64,000 bases of DNA, taken from positions 1 through 64,000 of the forward strand of contig CANGKZ010000015.1 of NCBI GenBank assembly GCA_947454705.1, written 5' to 3'. Below the pieces are notes generated by a model. It was not told the origin of the DNA, did no database searches, and worked only from the letters and a program-made list of their open reading frames with translations. Position 1 is the stretch's first letter. Each line of letters starts with the position of its first letter. Shown here piece by piece: positions 35,082-44,144 of this stretch. The translations under genes and the position numbers were made by a program. The stretch is from Verrucomicrobiota bacterium (GTDB lineage Bacteria > Verrucomicrobiota > Verrucomicrobiia > Limisphaerales > UBA9464).

Positions 35082-35960
35082 TCAGGGCGGGGTGTTGAGC
35101 AGGCGCAGACGGTAAAAGCGGAGCGCAGGAACCGGGTTGGTATCGGTCAGGGACTGCAACGCACTGTTGCCTCGAAGTCCCGCGGTCACCGGAGTCCAAG
35201 TCGGCCCGTCGGGCGCCGCCGACGCTTCCACCACATTGGTCACGCCTGGTGCGCTGCGGAAAAAAATCCGCATGCCGTTCGTCCCCTTCTGAAGCTGCTC
35301 AATCACCGGTCCCGCTTGGAAGAACATCGGCAGAATCTTCGACGGCGAATGCATGGGTCCTCCACCGATTCCGTTCGTGGAAAGGTCGATCAACCGAAAC
35401 CCAACGGTGTACAGGCCTTCCTTGGATGCAGTGAATTCACGCCCGTGAATGTGGCCGTACGGATCCGATCCCGGTGACCCATCATTCTCGCTAATTACAA
35501 ACGCATTGGTGCGATTGGACGCCCCCACCGGGAGTTCAAACGTGATCTGGTTTCCGGGATTGTCCTCATCGCCTTCCCAAAATTGGAACGCCCCACTGGC
35601 CGGGCCCTCGACGCTCACCACCTGCACCGCGAGGCGCGACCCCAACAGCGCGCGTCCCAACACCTGACCCGTCCCCAGATCAGTGGCCGACAACACCGTG
35701 AAGGTCAGCGCATCCCCGCGGAAATAGCCGGCGTTGAGCCCGTTGGTCCGGAACGCCATTGGATGTTTGTAGCCCGATGCCGTGTCAAAAAGCGACGCCA
35801 CGGTAAACACCAGCGCATCGTTGAGATTCGTCCCCACCGCGCCGGCGTAGATGTGGGTGTCCGAGCGCATCGGCAGAGCGACGACAAGCGTGCAAAGAAT
35901 TCCAAGCCACAACCGGAATTGCCGAGTGTGGATCGAGGTCCACAGATATTGACGAATCAC
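35082..35960 (-). CDS. secreted anchor-M-like domain protein, paralogue of 34095-34952
   Basis: 292 aa from a GTG at 35960, chosen because it starts just after the TonB-receptor stop and gives a signal peptide (FRLWLGILCTLVVALPM). The mature part shares ENDGSPGSDPYGHIHGREF and GLYTVGFRLIDLSTNG with the convergent neighbour. The C-terminal 70 residues (NVVEASAAPDGPTW to ALRFYRLRLL) are the same FYRL module. It is the last gene of the minus-strand series that begins with the DUF4331 gene. The pair probably works at the cell surface with the receptor; no catalytic motif is seen. Confidence 0.78.
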   Translation of the reverse strand: MIRQYLWTSIHTRQFRLWLGILCTLVVALPMRSDTHIYAGAVGTNLNDALVFTVASLFDTASGYKHPMAFRTNGLNAGYFRGDALTFTVLSATDLGTGQVLGRALLGSRLAVQVVSVEGPASGAFQFWEGDEDNPGNQITFELPVGASNRTNAFVISENDGSPGSDPYGHIHGREFTASKEGLYTVGFRLIDLSTNGIGGGPMHSPSKILPMFFQAGPVIEQLQKGTNGMRIFFRSAPGVTNVVEASAAPDGPTWTPVTAGLRGNSALQSLTDTNPVPALRFYRLRLLNTPP

Positions 35961-36018
35961 ACCTGAACCATGCAGCAAAACGGCGTTCGATGAAAGACGC
36001 GAGGTGCGGCAAATTGCC

Positions 36019-38103
36019 TCAGAAGCGGGCGGACACCGTCGCCCGGACCCCGAGCGGTTCGACCGGATGCAGGTGCAAATCCGCCACGCCGCTGGCGGCC
36101 TCCCCCGGAAGCCTCGATGCGTACCAATAGGCAATGTCCGCATCGTGCCGGTTCAGCAAATTGAACACCGCGACGGAGAGCGTCCACGTGCGATTGAATC
36201 GATACCCCGCCTCCGCATTCAGCAGGAGCGTTTCCCGGCTTCGGACGGAATCGTCTTCCACCAACGCGCGTGGACCGAAGTAACGAACACGCAGACTCGC
36301 AAAGAATCCATGGTCCGGATTCGGGTCGTGAACGCTGATCCCCGAAGCCACCACGGTTTCAATGCTCCCCGGCACGAACTGCCCGGAGGGATCCCAGGTG
36401 CGAAACCGCGCATGCGAACCGCTGAAATCCAGATCGAAGGTCAGCCACGCGTTGGGCGTGTAGTAGTTCGCCCATTCCACGCCGTAGCGGCGACTGGGAC
36501 GACTCACCTCGGTGTCGCCGGCATCGCCCGAGAACACGAGCTCCGAATCCAAATCGAGCCACCACAGCGACAGCGTCGATTGCAACCCGCGGACCGCCGT
36601 GGTGCGAATTCCCACTTCGGCCCCATAGGTTCGCACCAACGGATCCACCGGCGACAGCGGCACAGACGGATCAGTCGGACTCACCCGGGTCGTCGAACCA
36701 CGTCCATCGTTGCTGTGAAATCCGAGTCCGCCATTGAGATACAGCTCCGTGTTCGCCCACGGGCCAAACGCCAGTCCCGCCTTGGGACTGATCAGCGCGC
36801 GATCCACCGCTCCACTGTTCTGCGGCAGGTTGCTCGTGACGTCGAAATGATACACATCGGCCCGGGCTCCGAACGTGCTTCGAAGCCACGGGTTCCACTT
36901 GGTTTTGTGCTCCAGATAGGGCGAGACACTCACCTGCCCCACCGTGTCGTCGCGCGTCACGGAGAGGAACTGCCGCCCGACGGTGTGATTGATCCCGTTG
37001 TGAATCCAATCCCCGCGCGTTTGCAGGCCACCCGTGCTTTCGGATTCCAGGCCCATCAGTTCATAATTCCAGGAATGATGCGCCTTCAGTCCGCCAAACC
37101 CGCGTCGATCCTGCTCCTCGAACTGATCCCCATTCACCGGATCGTCGAGGAAGTAGGTGAAGTTCGAAAACAGATCGAGGTCGTACGCCACCCCATACAC
37201 CTGCACGGCGGTGTGGCCCGAATCGGAATCGCGTTCCCACTCTCCGTTGATGCTGAATCGGTGCGAATCGCCGCCGTCGGAGGAATCCACGGCACCCAGC
37301 CGCCCGCCCTTCAGCAGGAGAATAGCCCGCTCCGGAATCTGATCCGTCGAGTTCCACCGACCGCCGTAGGCCGACGCCGTGAGATGGAACTCCGATCCAT
37401 CATCCTTGTGCCGCGTGTAGCGCAGCACGCCGTTCAACTTTTGGAAGTCCTGGGGGTTCTTCCACGGACCGTCATCGTGGGCCATTTCCACAGCGTAGAG
37501 AAGATGGCCCCCGGCGACTGCGGGAGATCCCGCCGCGAGGAACCGCTCGTAGCCAAACGACCCGCCCGTGGCCTCGATCAACGAACGATCCAGGCGATCG
37601 ACATAAACCAGATCCGCCGAACCTGCGGACCCGAAATCCCCCACGTCGGCAAAATACGGCCCCTTGCGGTAGTGGATCGTTTCGACGAGTTCCGGGATGA
37701 GGAAATTGAGATCCGTGTAGCCCTGCCCGTGCGCGTGCGTGGGGAGATTGACCGGCACGCCATCCACGCTGGTCGCGAAGTCCGTGCCGTGATCGAGATT
37801 GAATCCGCGTGCGAAGTACTGGTTCGCCTTGCCCGATCCGCTGTGTTGCGTGGCCAAAAGTCCGGGAATGGTTTCCAGCACTTCACCCGGGCGCAGAAGC
37901 GGGCGGTATTCGAGATGATCCGAGCCCACATAGCCTTCGCTCGACGAGTCCGCGAATCCCACGAGCGAGTCGGAACGCCCGGTCACCACCGTCTTGTTCA
38001 TCACCTCGGGCTCGTGGGCAAGGATCAGGGACGGAAGCAACAGCACCGACAGACCTGGGGACAGTCGCGCGGTACGGCAGAAAAAGAATCGTGCGGTGTT
38101 CAT
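36019..38103 (-). CDS. TonB-dependent outer-membrane receptor
   Basis: 694 aa from the ATG at 38103, with a signal peptide (LSPGLSVLLLPSLILA). The plug domain spans about residues 40-180: EVLETIPGLLATQHSGSGKA, YFARGFNLDHGTDFATSVDG and VPVNLPTHAHGQGYTDLNFL, then VETIHYRKGPY. The remainder is a 22-strand barrel type, ending in an aromatic C-terminus (RATVSARF). The usual TonB box is not clear. Members import siderophores, cobalamin, sugars or metal chelates with energy from TonB. The plug has a His-containing loop (THAHGQG). Neighbours (HupE/UreJ-like, anchor-M-like) favour a metal or metal-complex ligand. No cobalamin box was found upstream. Confidence 0.92.
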   Translation of the reverse strand: MNTARFFFCRTARLSPGLSVLLLPSLILAHEPEVMNKTVVTGRSDSLVGFADSSSEGYVGSDHLEYRPLLRPGEVLETIPGLLATQHSGSGKANQYFARGFNLDHGTDFATSVDGVPVNLPTHAHGQGYTDLNFLIPELVETIHYRKGPYFADVGDFGSAGSADLVYVDRLDRSLIEATGGSFGYERFLAAGSPAVAGGHLLYAVEMAHDDGPWKNPQDFQKLNGVLRYTRHKDDGSEFHLTASAYGGRWNSTDQIPERAILLLKGGRLGAVDSSDGGDSHRFSINGEWERDSDSGHTAVQVYGVAYDLDLFSNFTYFLDDPVNGDQFEEQDRRGFGGLKAHHSWNYELMGLESESTGGLQTRGDWIHNGINHTVGRQFLSVTRDDTVGQVSVSPYLEHKTKWNPWLRSTFGARADVYHFDVTSNLPQNSGAVDRALISPKAGLAFGPWANTELYLNGGLGFHSNDGRGSTTRVSPTDPSVPLSPVDPLVRTYGAEVGIRTTAVRGLQSTLSLWWLDLDSELVFSGDAGDTEVSRPSRRYGVEWANYYTPNAWLTFDLDFSGSHARFRTWDPSGQFVPGSIETVVASGISVHDPNPDHGFFASLRVRYFGPRALVEDDSVRSRETLLLNAEAGYRFNRTWTLSVAVFNLLNRHDADIAYWYASRLPGEAASGVADLHLHPVEPLGVRATVSARF

Positions 38104-38337
38104 CGGCAACTGCCGGTCTTCAATCAGCGGACCGGCCACGCGGATTGCGGGCTGTCCGGGGCTGTGTCGATGCACAAAACCACCCGGATCGACAGCTACG
38201 GAAGTTCAAGCCTCCGCCATCGCTGCCCCGAGTGGCTGGGGTCAAAATGCGATGCCCGTCCCCCGGATGTCAACGGTCCCCAGTCCAACGCACGATGGTA
38301 CGGATCCCGCCGCTCGGCGGATGCGCTCAATCACACG

Positions 38338-38994
38338 CTACGGGCTGTTGGTCTGGCCGTCGGGACGAATGAAGCGCGTGATCTGCGGACCCAAAAGAGA
38401 TTGCACACGCGTCCAGCGAAGCGCCTCGGTGTGGGAATCGGCAAACAGGTAATTGGCCGATCCCAGGTGACGCACCACTGCCACGTCCTCGGAAAAGGCA
38501 TTGGTGCTGAAGCCGCCGCTCGAGGCATCGGCGAAATGAAAATGATCCGCCCCGGTATAGTCCCCGCGCGTCTCGGCGAGATGCATCGTCTCCGAAGGCG
38601 CCGGGATCGCCGTCAACCGCGAGAAGTCGAGCGTCGCCGCGCCAAACGGACGCGGCGTGAGGAAATCATTGATCGCGTAGCTCGTGATCCGCGTCCGGTT
38701 TGTATCCACCGGACACCGGTAAACATTGGTCAATCCGTACACCGCCAGCATGCCGATCCACGAGGCCGACTGATGCGCCGATTGCGGCAACGCATCGCGA
38801 TTGTCCCCCGTGTACATGGCCACGCCGAATCCGAGCTGACGCAACCGGGAGAGGCACACCGTTGAATTCGCCCGCGACTTGGCCCGGGACAATGCGGGCA
38901 GCAGCATGCCTGCGAGAATGGCGATGATGGCAATCACCACCAGCAGCTCGATCAGGGTGAATCCCCGCCGCGGCGGTGGAGGCAACGAAGGCAT
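38338..38994 (-). CDS. prepilin-like protein with type II secretion/H-X9-DG-type leader
   Basis: 218 aa. The N-terminus [31 protein letters not shown] is a class III prepilin leader cut before Phe by a prepilin peptidase, giving an N-methylated helix (quoted here only in parts: [12 protein letters not shown], then [14 protein letters not shown]). The C-terminus has [17 protein letters not shown], the H-x9-DG-like motif of the large pseudopilin families of Verrucomicrobia and Planctomycetes. These usually occur as dispersed single genes and their role is unknown. It sits between the HupE-like and receptor genes on the same strand. Confidence 0.9.
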   Translation of the reverse strand: MPSLPPPPRRGFTLIELLVVIAIIAILAGMLLPALSRAKSRANSTVCLSRLRQLGFGVAMYTGDNRDALPQSAHQSASWIGMLAVYGLTNVYRCPVDTNRTRITSYAINDFLTPRPFGAATLDFSRLTAIPAPSETMHLAETRGDYTGADHFHFADASSGGFSTNAFSEDVAVVRHLGSANYLFADSHTEALRWTRVQSLLGPQITRFIRPDGQTNSP

Positions 38995-39104
38995 GCGAAG
39001 TGTCTCATCCGATCCGGGCTCAAAACGAGACGCCCGAACCTAGGAGCTCCCGCGCCATCCCGTCAACCCGTACCCATCCGTGAACTCGGTCCTTCGACCC
39101 TCGA

Positions 39105-40328
39105 TCAAAAGGGCATGACGCGAATTTCAAACACCCGCTCCACTCCCCATCCCGCCGACATCAGCACAATGCCCCAAGTGGCAACGGCGAGACCCCAATT
39201 CCGGTACAGTTTCGATCCCCGGATCCAGAACAACACCGGAAGCACCAGCACCACGGCCGCGAGCTGACCCGCTTCGACCCCGAGGTTGAAGCCCAGCAGC
39301 GGGCCGGCGAGGTTCGAGCGATTGAGGCCGAGCTCGCGCAATCCCTCGGCAAATCCGAAGCCGTGAATGAGACCGAATCCAAAGGGAATCAGCCACGGAC
39401 GCGACTCCGCGATCGACGCGATTCGTTGCCAGGTCGAAGGGCCGGACACGCAATGCCCCGGTGCAACGCGACTCTTCAAGTTCCCGATCGCCGCAATTCC
39501 GATGCTCAACGCGATGCAACACTCCACCCACCGGGGCGACGGCCGCACCCATTCCATCGTGGCCAGGGTCAGCGTGATCGAATGCGCCACGGTGAACGCG
39601 GTCACCACCTGCAACACCCGCGTCATCACCGGCCGGAACGATGCCGCGGCGCGCCAGCCCGATTCCCCGCGGATCACCACCGCGGGCAGCAGCAGTGCGA
39701 GGAGAAACAGCAGATGATCGTATCCCGTGGCAATGTGGTGAACCCCTTCGCGGACGAATGCAGGAATCGATGCCGATTCCGCATGGCCAAGATCGAGTGC
39801 AAACCGGGGCCGATCGGGAGACAGAATTCCCGGCACGCCCTCCGGATGTTTGGCTGAACTCACCCGCACCAATCCGCGATGCTGCGGATCCTCGGCGAAC
39901 AGCAGGTGATATTCGATCGCCAGGGCTTCGACCGATTGAGACGCCGTGCCATGGAGCTCCATCCGGAGACACTCGATGCCCGACACCGTGGATACCTCGA
40001 AGCGATCCACGCGCATCCGGACCGGCACATGATCCGCAAGCACCGTGAGTCCCTGCAGTACCCACGATTCCACGTCCTGCCGGCGCGATCGGAGTTCGCC
40101 CCAGGTGATGCTTCCATTTCCATCGGCATCCAGCCCGCGTTCCAACGCAAGATCCACATCGCGCAGTGCAATTTCCCACGAGCCCGAAATCGCTGAATCC
40201 TGAACGCGTAGCGAAAGCCACGCCGTGCTGGCGGAATGGGCTGCGGCGATCATCGACGTCATGGAAATCGCTCCCATCACGACCCAGAGGCGGATCCGCG
40301 CGATCCACTGATTGCCGGTACGATTCAT
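39105..40328 (-). CDS. HupE/UreJ family membrane protein with N-terminal EF-hand domain
   Basis: 407 aa from the ATG at 40328, which overlaps the TPR stop (ATGA). Residues 1-30 are a signal peptide or first span. Residues 31-195 are an exported domain with a canonical EF-hand loop at 67-78 (DADGNGSITWGE), a calcium site. The C-terminal half is the HupE/UreJ membrane domain with about six spans, beginning HHIATGYDHLLFLLALLL, the H-x5-D-H motif proposed to bind a metal. FGLIHGFGFAEGL is also typical. HupE/UreJ proteins are thought to move nickel or other metals, but experimental support is thin. Translationally coupled to the TPR protein. Confidence 0.9.
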   Translation of the reverse strand: MNRTGNQWIARIRLWVVMGAISMTSMIAAAHSASTAWLSLRVQDSAISGSWEIALRDVDLALERGLDADGNGSITWGELRSRRQDVESWVLQGLTVLADHVPVRMRVDRFEVSTVSGIECLRMELHGTASQSVEALAIEYHLLFAEDPQHRGLVRVSSAKHPEGVPGILSPDRPRFALDLGHAESASIPAFVREGVHHIATGYDHLLFLLALLLPAVVIRGESGWRAAASFRPVMTRVLQVVTAFTVAHSITLTLATMEWVRPSPRWVECCIALSIGIAAIGNLKSRVAPGHCVSGPSTWQRIASIAESRPWLIPFGFGLIHGFGFAEGLRELGLNRSNLAGPLLGFNLGVEAGQLAAVVLVLPVLFWIRGSKLYRNWGLAVATWGIVLMSAGWGVERVFEIRVMPF

Positions 40329-41509
40329 CGCTGAGCCACGGGTTGGGGTGAATGTCGGACGTCTTCCAATCCTGTCGACGCCATCCATCGACGAACCGTT
40401 TCCAGATCGGCTCCCGACTTGGCCGCGGTCGCAGCTTCGGCGAGCAGAAGGAGGTCGGCGGGCTCGCGCTGCACCTCCCAGTTCTCACGCGCGAGCTTCA
40501 ATGCCGTGGCGACATCGCCCTGCACATGCAGACGAAACCGCGCTTCCTCGCGCCGATGCACGCGTTCGCCGCGCGCCGCCTGGAGTGCGAACCCGGCATC
40601 GAGCCGCTGAACCGCCTCGTGAACTTTGGAATCAGCCGAACCCAACTTCATCCGCGCCTCGGTCCATCGAAGCAGCAACGACTCCACGCCCAAAAAAGGT
40701 TCAATCAGAGCGGCCGCCTCAGCATGCCGGTTCTGGAGCAGCAGAAAATCCGCGAACGCTCCCAATGCGTACGGATCCCGGGCATCCACCTCCAGTGCGC
40801 GCCGGTACGCCGACTCTGCCTTCTCCCGATGCCCCAGCCGTTCCCGGGTTTCAGCCAGTTGGGTCCAAGCCCAGAGACGCCGATCACTCTGTGCATTCGT
40901 GGCGCCTTGAAGCACGCGTTCCAGCAATTCGCAGCTTCGAGTTCCTCCACCGGTGAGACTCGCCACGGTCGCAGTGGCGGTCGTGGCGGAGAGCAAATCG
41001 GCTCTCTGCCACAAATGGCCCGCCGCGCGACGCGCCAGCTCCAGCTCCCCGCGCACCGCATGCACGGTGGACTTCACCAGCCAGGCCTCCGACGCCCTCG
41101 GGTTCGCCGCCACCACGGCATCGAGTTCCACCAGCGACGCCGCAAATTCATGCCGCCGTTGCAGCAACAACGCACGAACCAGTCGAATCTCCGTCGGAGA
41201 GTTTGAATCCTTCGACCAGGGTTCCATCGCGTTCATCGCCCAGCCCAACCAGCGAGGATCCGGCTCGCGATGATCCGCCTCCAGGCATCGACGCACGCAC
41301 TGCGCAGCGAGCGCTGCGTCTCCGGGACTCTGCCGCAACCGCGTGCGCATCGACTCCACTTCCCGCTGCAGGGAAGACGCCCCGCGCGGACGCACCGAGG
41401 CCACGACCTCCGAATCCGCCGACGGGACCCGCCCCGTGGCGGCCCACAACTCCATCGCCATCATCGACGACAGGAACCAGGCGGCCGGGTGATGCAATCC
41501 ACGTCGCAT
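40325..41509 (-). CDS. TPR protein, probably exported
   Basis: 394 aa. The N-terminus has a short hydrophobic segment (AAWFLSSMMAMELWA) that may act as a signal. TPR-like helical repeats fill about residues 45-370; the clearest one is LGHREKAESAYRRALEVDARDPYALGAFADFLL near residue 235 (given as two adjoining helices). Such repeats hold protein partners together. Its stop overlaps the HupE/UreJ-like start, and it lies 126 bp after the DUF4331 gene. The three genes look like one operon, so it may be an adaptor for those two. The sequence just upstream of its start recurs at 32965-32983. Confidence 0.82.
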   Translation of the reverse strand: MRRGLHHPAAWFLSSMMAMELWAATGRVPSADSEVVASVRPRGASSLQREVESMRTRLRQSPGDAALAAQCVRRCLEADHREPDPRWLGWAMNAMEPWSKDSNSPTEIRLVRALLLQRRHEFAASLVELDAVVAANPRASEAWLVKSTVHAVRGELELARRAAGHLWQRADLLSATTATATVASLTGGGTRSCELLERVLQGATNAQSDRRLWAWTQLAETRERLGHREKAESAYRRALEVDARDPYALGAFADFLLLQNRHAEAAALIEPFLGVESLLLRWTEARMKLGSADSKVHEAVQRLDAGFALQAARGERVHRREEARFRLHVQGDVATALKLARENWEVQREPADLLLLAEAATAAKSGADLETVRRWMASTGLEDVRHSPQPVAQR

Positions 41510-41635
41510 GACTCAATTCTGATACAACCCTGTTTTCGAACGGTTGGGGCGGGGTTCGCGGGCACACGGAATTTCCGCGAACCCCGCCATCGTCTCCCAC
41601 TCAGGAAACGAACCAACTCTTGGGATCCACTCCGG

Positions 41636-43282
41636 TCACTTCACCGTCGCCGAGAATCCGTCCGCGGTGAGCTTTCCACCTTCGAGACCGACCTTTCCGT
41701 CGGCATCCAGTTGGAGAAACGTCTGCGAGGCCGACGCGGGCGGAACGGTGAGGGTGCGGGTGGCGGGATCATAGGCCGCCTTCACCGGCTTGAAGGAACC
41801 AGTCGCCGAGGCCGAGGTCTTCGGCGTGATGGTGATGGTCGGATCATTGGGCGATCCCTTCAGCGGCGGATTGAGGTACGGGAACTTGTCCGGGAACATC
41901 CCGGCATCCACATACGCTCCATCGGTCAACGGCGCATCCCCCACCGAGGCGTCTGCGGGTTTGAGGAGCTTGCCCATGGCGACGCGGAGTTCGATGTCCA
42001 CGACGTCATCTCCGGGACGGCGTCCATTCGGGAACCCGGCCAGATCCGCCTTCGACGCATCGAGCACGCCCTGGGTGATTCCGGCGATCACACCGAGGTT
42101 GTTCTGCGCCGCCCGCGGGGTCGCAGGAATCGCGGTGTTCAGGCGAAGCATTTCGCCCGCGCCGCCGTTCTTGTTCAAGCCATCGACGCCGGTGACAAAC
42201 GCCGCCACCAGATCGGTGCGGGGAAACAGGGTCGGCGCAGGCACCTTGAAGAGGATCTCCAAAAGCGCAGGCAGCGTGGGATGCGTGACGTAATTGGCGA
42301 AGTTCGTGAGATCGTCCTTCGGCTCGGACGCGTTGAAGCGGTCCTTGTCATCGACTCCGATCACCACCTCGTTGACCAGGGGCGACGACAACCGCGACAC
42401 CTGCGTGAAGGTACTCCCCTGCACGGTGCTCGCCGTGGTCCAGGCGCCAACAATGGTGCCGTTGCCGCCCGCCAACAGGAACTCCTTGGGCACTTCAAGG
42501 GCGAAGGCCGTGACGTTGGCATCGGCCAGCAAATCCTTCGTTCCATCCACCGCGCCAAGCGGGTTGAGGTTCACCAGATCGAAGACCTCGCCGAGATTCA
42601 CCACGAACGGATCCTTCCGTTGTCCCACAAAGACGCGTCCCTTTTTGTCCGTGCCGGGAAGGGCGATCTCGTACTGATACTGATTCGCGTAGGCCTCGTA
42701 GTCGGGGAAGGTCTTGGTTCCCGCGTAGTCCTGCGGCTTGGTGAATTGCAGCGAGCCGGTCACCGAGTTGGTGATCGGGGTGCGGGCGCCGGTGCGACGC
42801 GCGCCTCGAATGACGGTCAGCGAATAGGTCTGGTCCACATTCAACCCGGCATTGTTCCCGGCCGTGATTGGCGCGGCGGCGAGCAGCGGAATGGAATTGG
42901 TACGACGATTTCCCTCGGGTCCGATCGTCAGGGCAATGCCACGCGGCGAGTTCTGAATGCGGAACTGGAAGGTGAGGTCCTCCACCGCATCGCCGGTGTT
43001 GTCCACGTGGATCTCGTACACGGCGTTGGGATCGAGCTGGAAGTAGTTCGGTCCACCGTACGGGCTCTGCAGCGGAATGTAGTTGGCGATGAGTGTGACG
43101 TAGTTGCTGCGCCCCGGTTCGTAGCTGTTGAAGGCATAGAAGTCGGTGGCGTCGAGCTTCGGAGTCGCGGTGATGCCGGGAGCTTCACGGTGACTCGAGG
43201 CCATTGCGGAGGCGGCTCCAGCCAGGGCGGCCAGAAGCGCGGCGAAGCGGATGGGGGTGGGATTCGGATTCTTGGGGTTCAT
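41636..43282 (-). CDS. DUF4331 family exported protein
   Basis: 548 aa from the ATG at 43282. The signal peptide (FAALLAALAGAASAMA) is followed at once by SSHREAPGITATPKLDATDFYAF, the family's hallmark S-H-R-E-A-P start. The rest is beta-rich, with YVTLIANYIPLQSPYGGPNY and DADGKVGLEGGKLT at the C-terminus. DUF4331 proteins have no proven function to my knowledge; they often neighbour TPR, HupE-like and ECF sigma/cupin genes, as here. The divergent gene encodes an ECF sigma factor, and a TGATCC box lies upstream. Probably periplasmic or surface-exposed. Confidence 0.92.
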   Translation of the reverse strand: MNPKNPNPTPIRFAALLAALAGAASAMASSHREAPGITATPKLDATDFYAFNSYEPGRSNYVTLIANYIPLQSPYGGPNYFQLDPNAVYEIHVDNTGDAVEDLTFQFRIQNSPRGIALTIGPEGNRRTNSIPLLAAAPITAGNNAGLNVDQTYSLTVIRGARRTGARTPITNSVTGSLQFTKPQDYAGTKTFPDYEAYANQYQYEIALPGTDKKGRVFVGQRKDPFVVNLGEVFDLVNLNPLGAVDGTKDLLADANVTAFALEVPKEFLLAGGNGTIVGAWTTASTVQGSTFTQVSRLSSPLVNEVVIGVDDKDRFNASEPKDDLTNFANYVTHPTLPALLEILFKVPAPTLFPRTDLVAAFVTGVDGLNKNGGAGEMLRLNTAIPATPRAAQNNLGVIAGITQGVLDASKADLAGFPNGRRPGDDVVDIELRVAMGKLLKPADASVGDAPLTDGAYVDAGMFPDKFPYLNPPLKGSPNDPTITITPKTSASATGSFKPVKAAYDPATRTLTVPPASASQTFLQLDADGKVGLEGGKLTADGFSATVK

Positions 43283-43568
43283 GGTGCAGTTCAGTTCAAC
43301 CAGTGCCTCGTGTGAAGGCGTTGCGATCCTTCCAACGCACGCCGGTTTCATTCGGATGCATGCTGGCGCCCGCACGCGACGCCGACTCAATCTTCGCTCG
43401 AATGCCGCTCGCGCCGGATCAAAACTGAGGCATCGTTGGCCCGATGAAATTCGATGCATCCGGCGGAGCGCGGCGGGCGTTTCTTCCTGCATGCTTGCAA
43501 CCGCAACCGGTCCCGAAGACCAGTCCGATCGGCTCCCTGGAGTCGAATCGGAGCCGTTGCCAAATCGC
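43283..43568. promoter_or_regulatory. divergent promoter region of DUF4331 and the ECF sigma gene
   Basis: TGATCC occurs on the minus strand at 43416-43421, about 135 bp before the DUF4331 start, with CGAAGAT about 18 bp downstream. This resembles the -35 TGATCC element recognised by RpoE/ChrR-type ECF factors in Rhodobacter. No match is seen toward the sigma gene itself. A candidate only. Confidence 0.4.
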
Positions 43569-44144
43569 ATGACGACCCCGCGCTCCATCGAGGATGCGGC
43601 GGATGATGCGCTGTTTGAGCGGGTCCGAACCGGATCCACGGAGGCGTTTGCCGCGTTCTACGACCGGCATTCGCGGCTGCTGTACGCCGTGGCGCTTCGA
43701 ATTCTGGGCGATGCCCACGAGGCCGAGGATGTGTTGCAGGACGCCGCCGTGCTGCTTTGGGAAAAGGCACCGGTTTACAATCCGGCGTTCGGCCGTCCGT
43801 TGAGCTGGGCGGTCACGCTCACCCGCAATCGCGCGATCGACCGGGTTCGCGCCCGCAAGCGCAAGTCCGAGCTGCACGAGGCAGCAGGTGCGGACCGGAG
43901 CCGCGAACCCGTGCTCTCCGACGATGCCGCGATGGAACTGTCCGCGGTCGAATCGGCCGGGACCATCCAGTCCGCACTGCTGGAACTCCCGCCCGACCAG
44001 CGACGCGCCATCGAGCTCGCTTTCTTTTCCGGAATGACCCAAACCGAGATCGCCACGGCGCTCGGAGTTCCCCTCGGCACGATCAAGGCGCGGATTCGTC
44101 GAGGGCTGCTGGCATTGCGGGAACTCATGGACGAACCCCTATGA
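43569..44144 (+). CDS. ECF sigma factor, RpoE/ChrR-type partner
   Basis: 191 aa from the ATG at 43569 (the frame is open upstream but not coding-like). Region 2: AFAAFYDRHSRLLYAVALRIL and DAHEAEDVLQDAAVLLWEKA, then PLSWAVTLTRNRAIDRVRARKRK. Region 4: LPPDQRRAIELAFFSGMTQTEIATALGVPLGTIKARIRRGLLALRE. No region 3, hence an ECF factor. Its stop overlaps the start of the cupin protein by ATGA, the usual sigma/anti-sigma arrangement. The divergent DUF4331-TPR-HupE operon is the most likely target. Confidence 0.95.
   Translation: MTTPRSIEDAADDALFERVRTGSTEAFAAFYDRHSRLLYAVALRILGDAHEAEDVLQDAAVLLWEKAPVYNPAFGRPLSWAVTLTRNRAIDRVRARKRKSELHEAAGADRSREPVLSDDAAMELSAVESAGTIQSALLELPPDQRRAIELAFFSGMTQTEIATALGVPLGTIKARIRRGLLALRELMDEPL

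Noticed and set aside
38104-38337. Cobalamin riboswitch upstream of the TonB receptor
   Set aside because: A GCCACT stretch and a small hairpin are present, but no B12-box consensus or the conserved multi-helix core could be found.
36004-38865. Plus-strand open frame of 953 codons
   Set aside because: It lies opposite the TonB receptor and pseudopilin genes, shows no domain, and is full of Arg, His and Pro typical of antisense frames in GC-rich DNA.
43283-43568. N-terminal extension of the ECF sigma gene and of the DUF4331 gene into their shared region
   Set aside because: Both frames stay open by chance; the sigma region 2 and the DUF4331 signal peptide fix the starts at 43569 and 43282.
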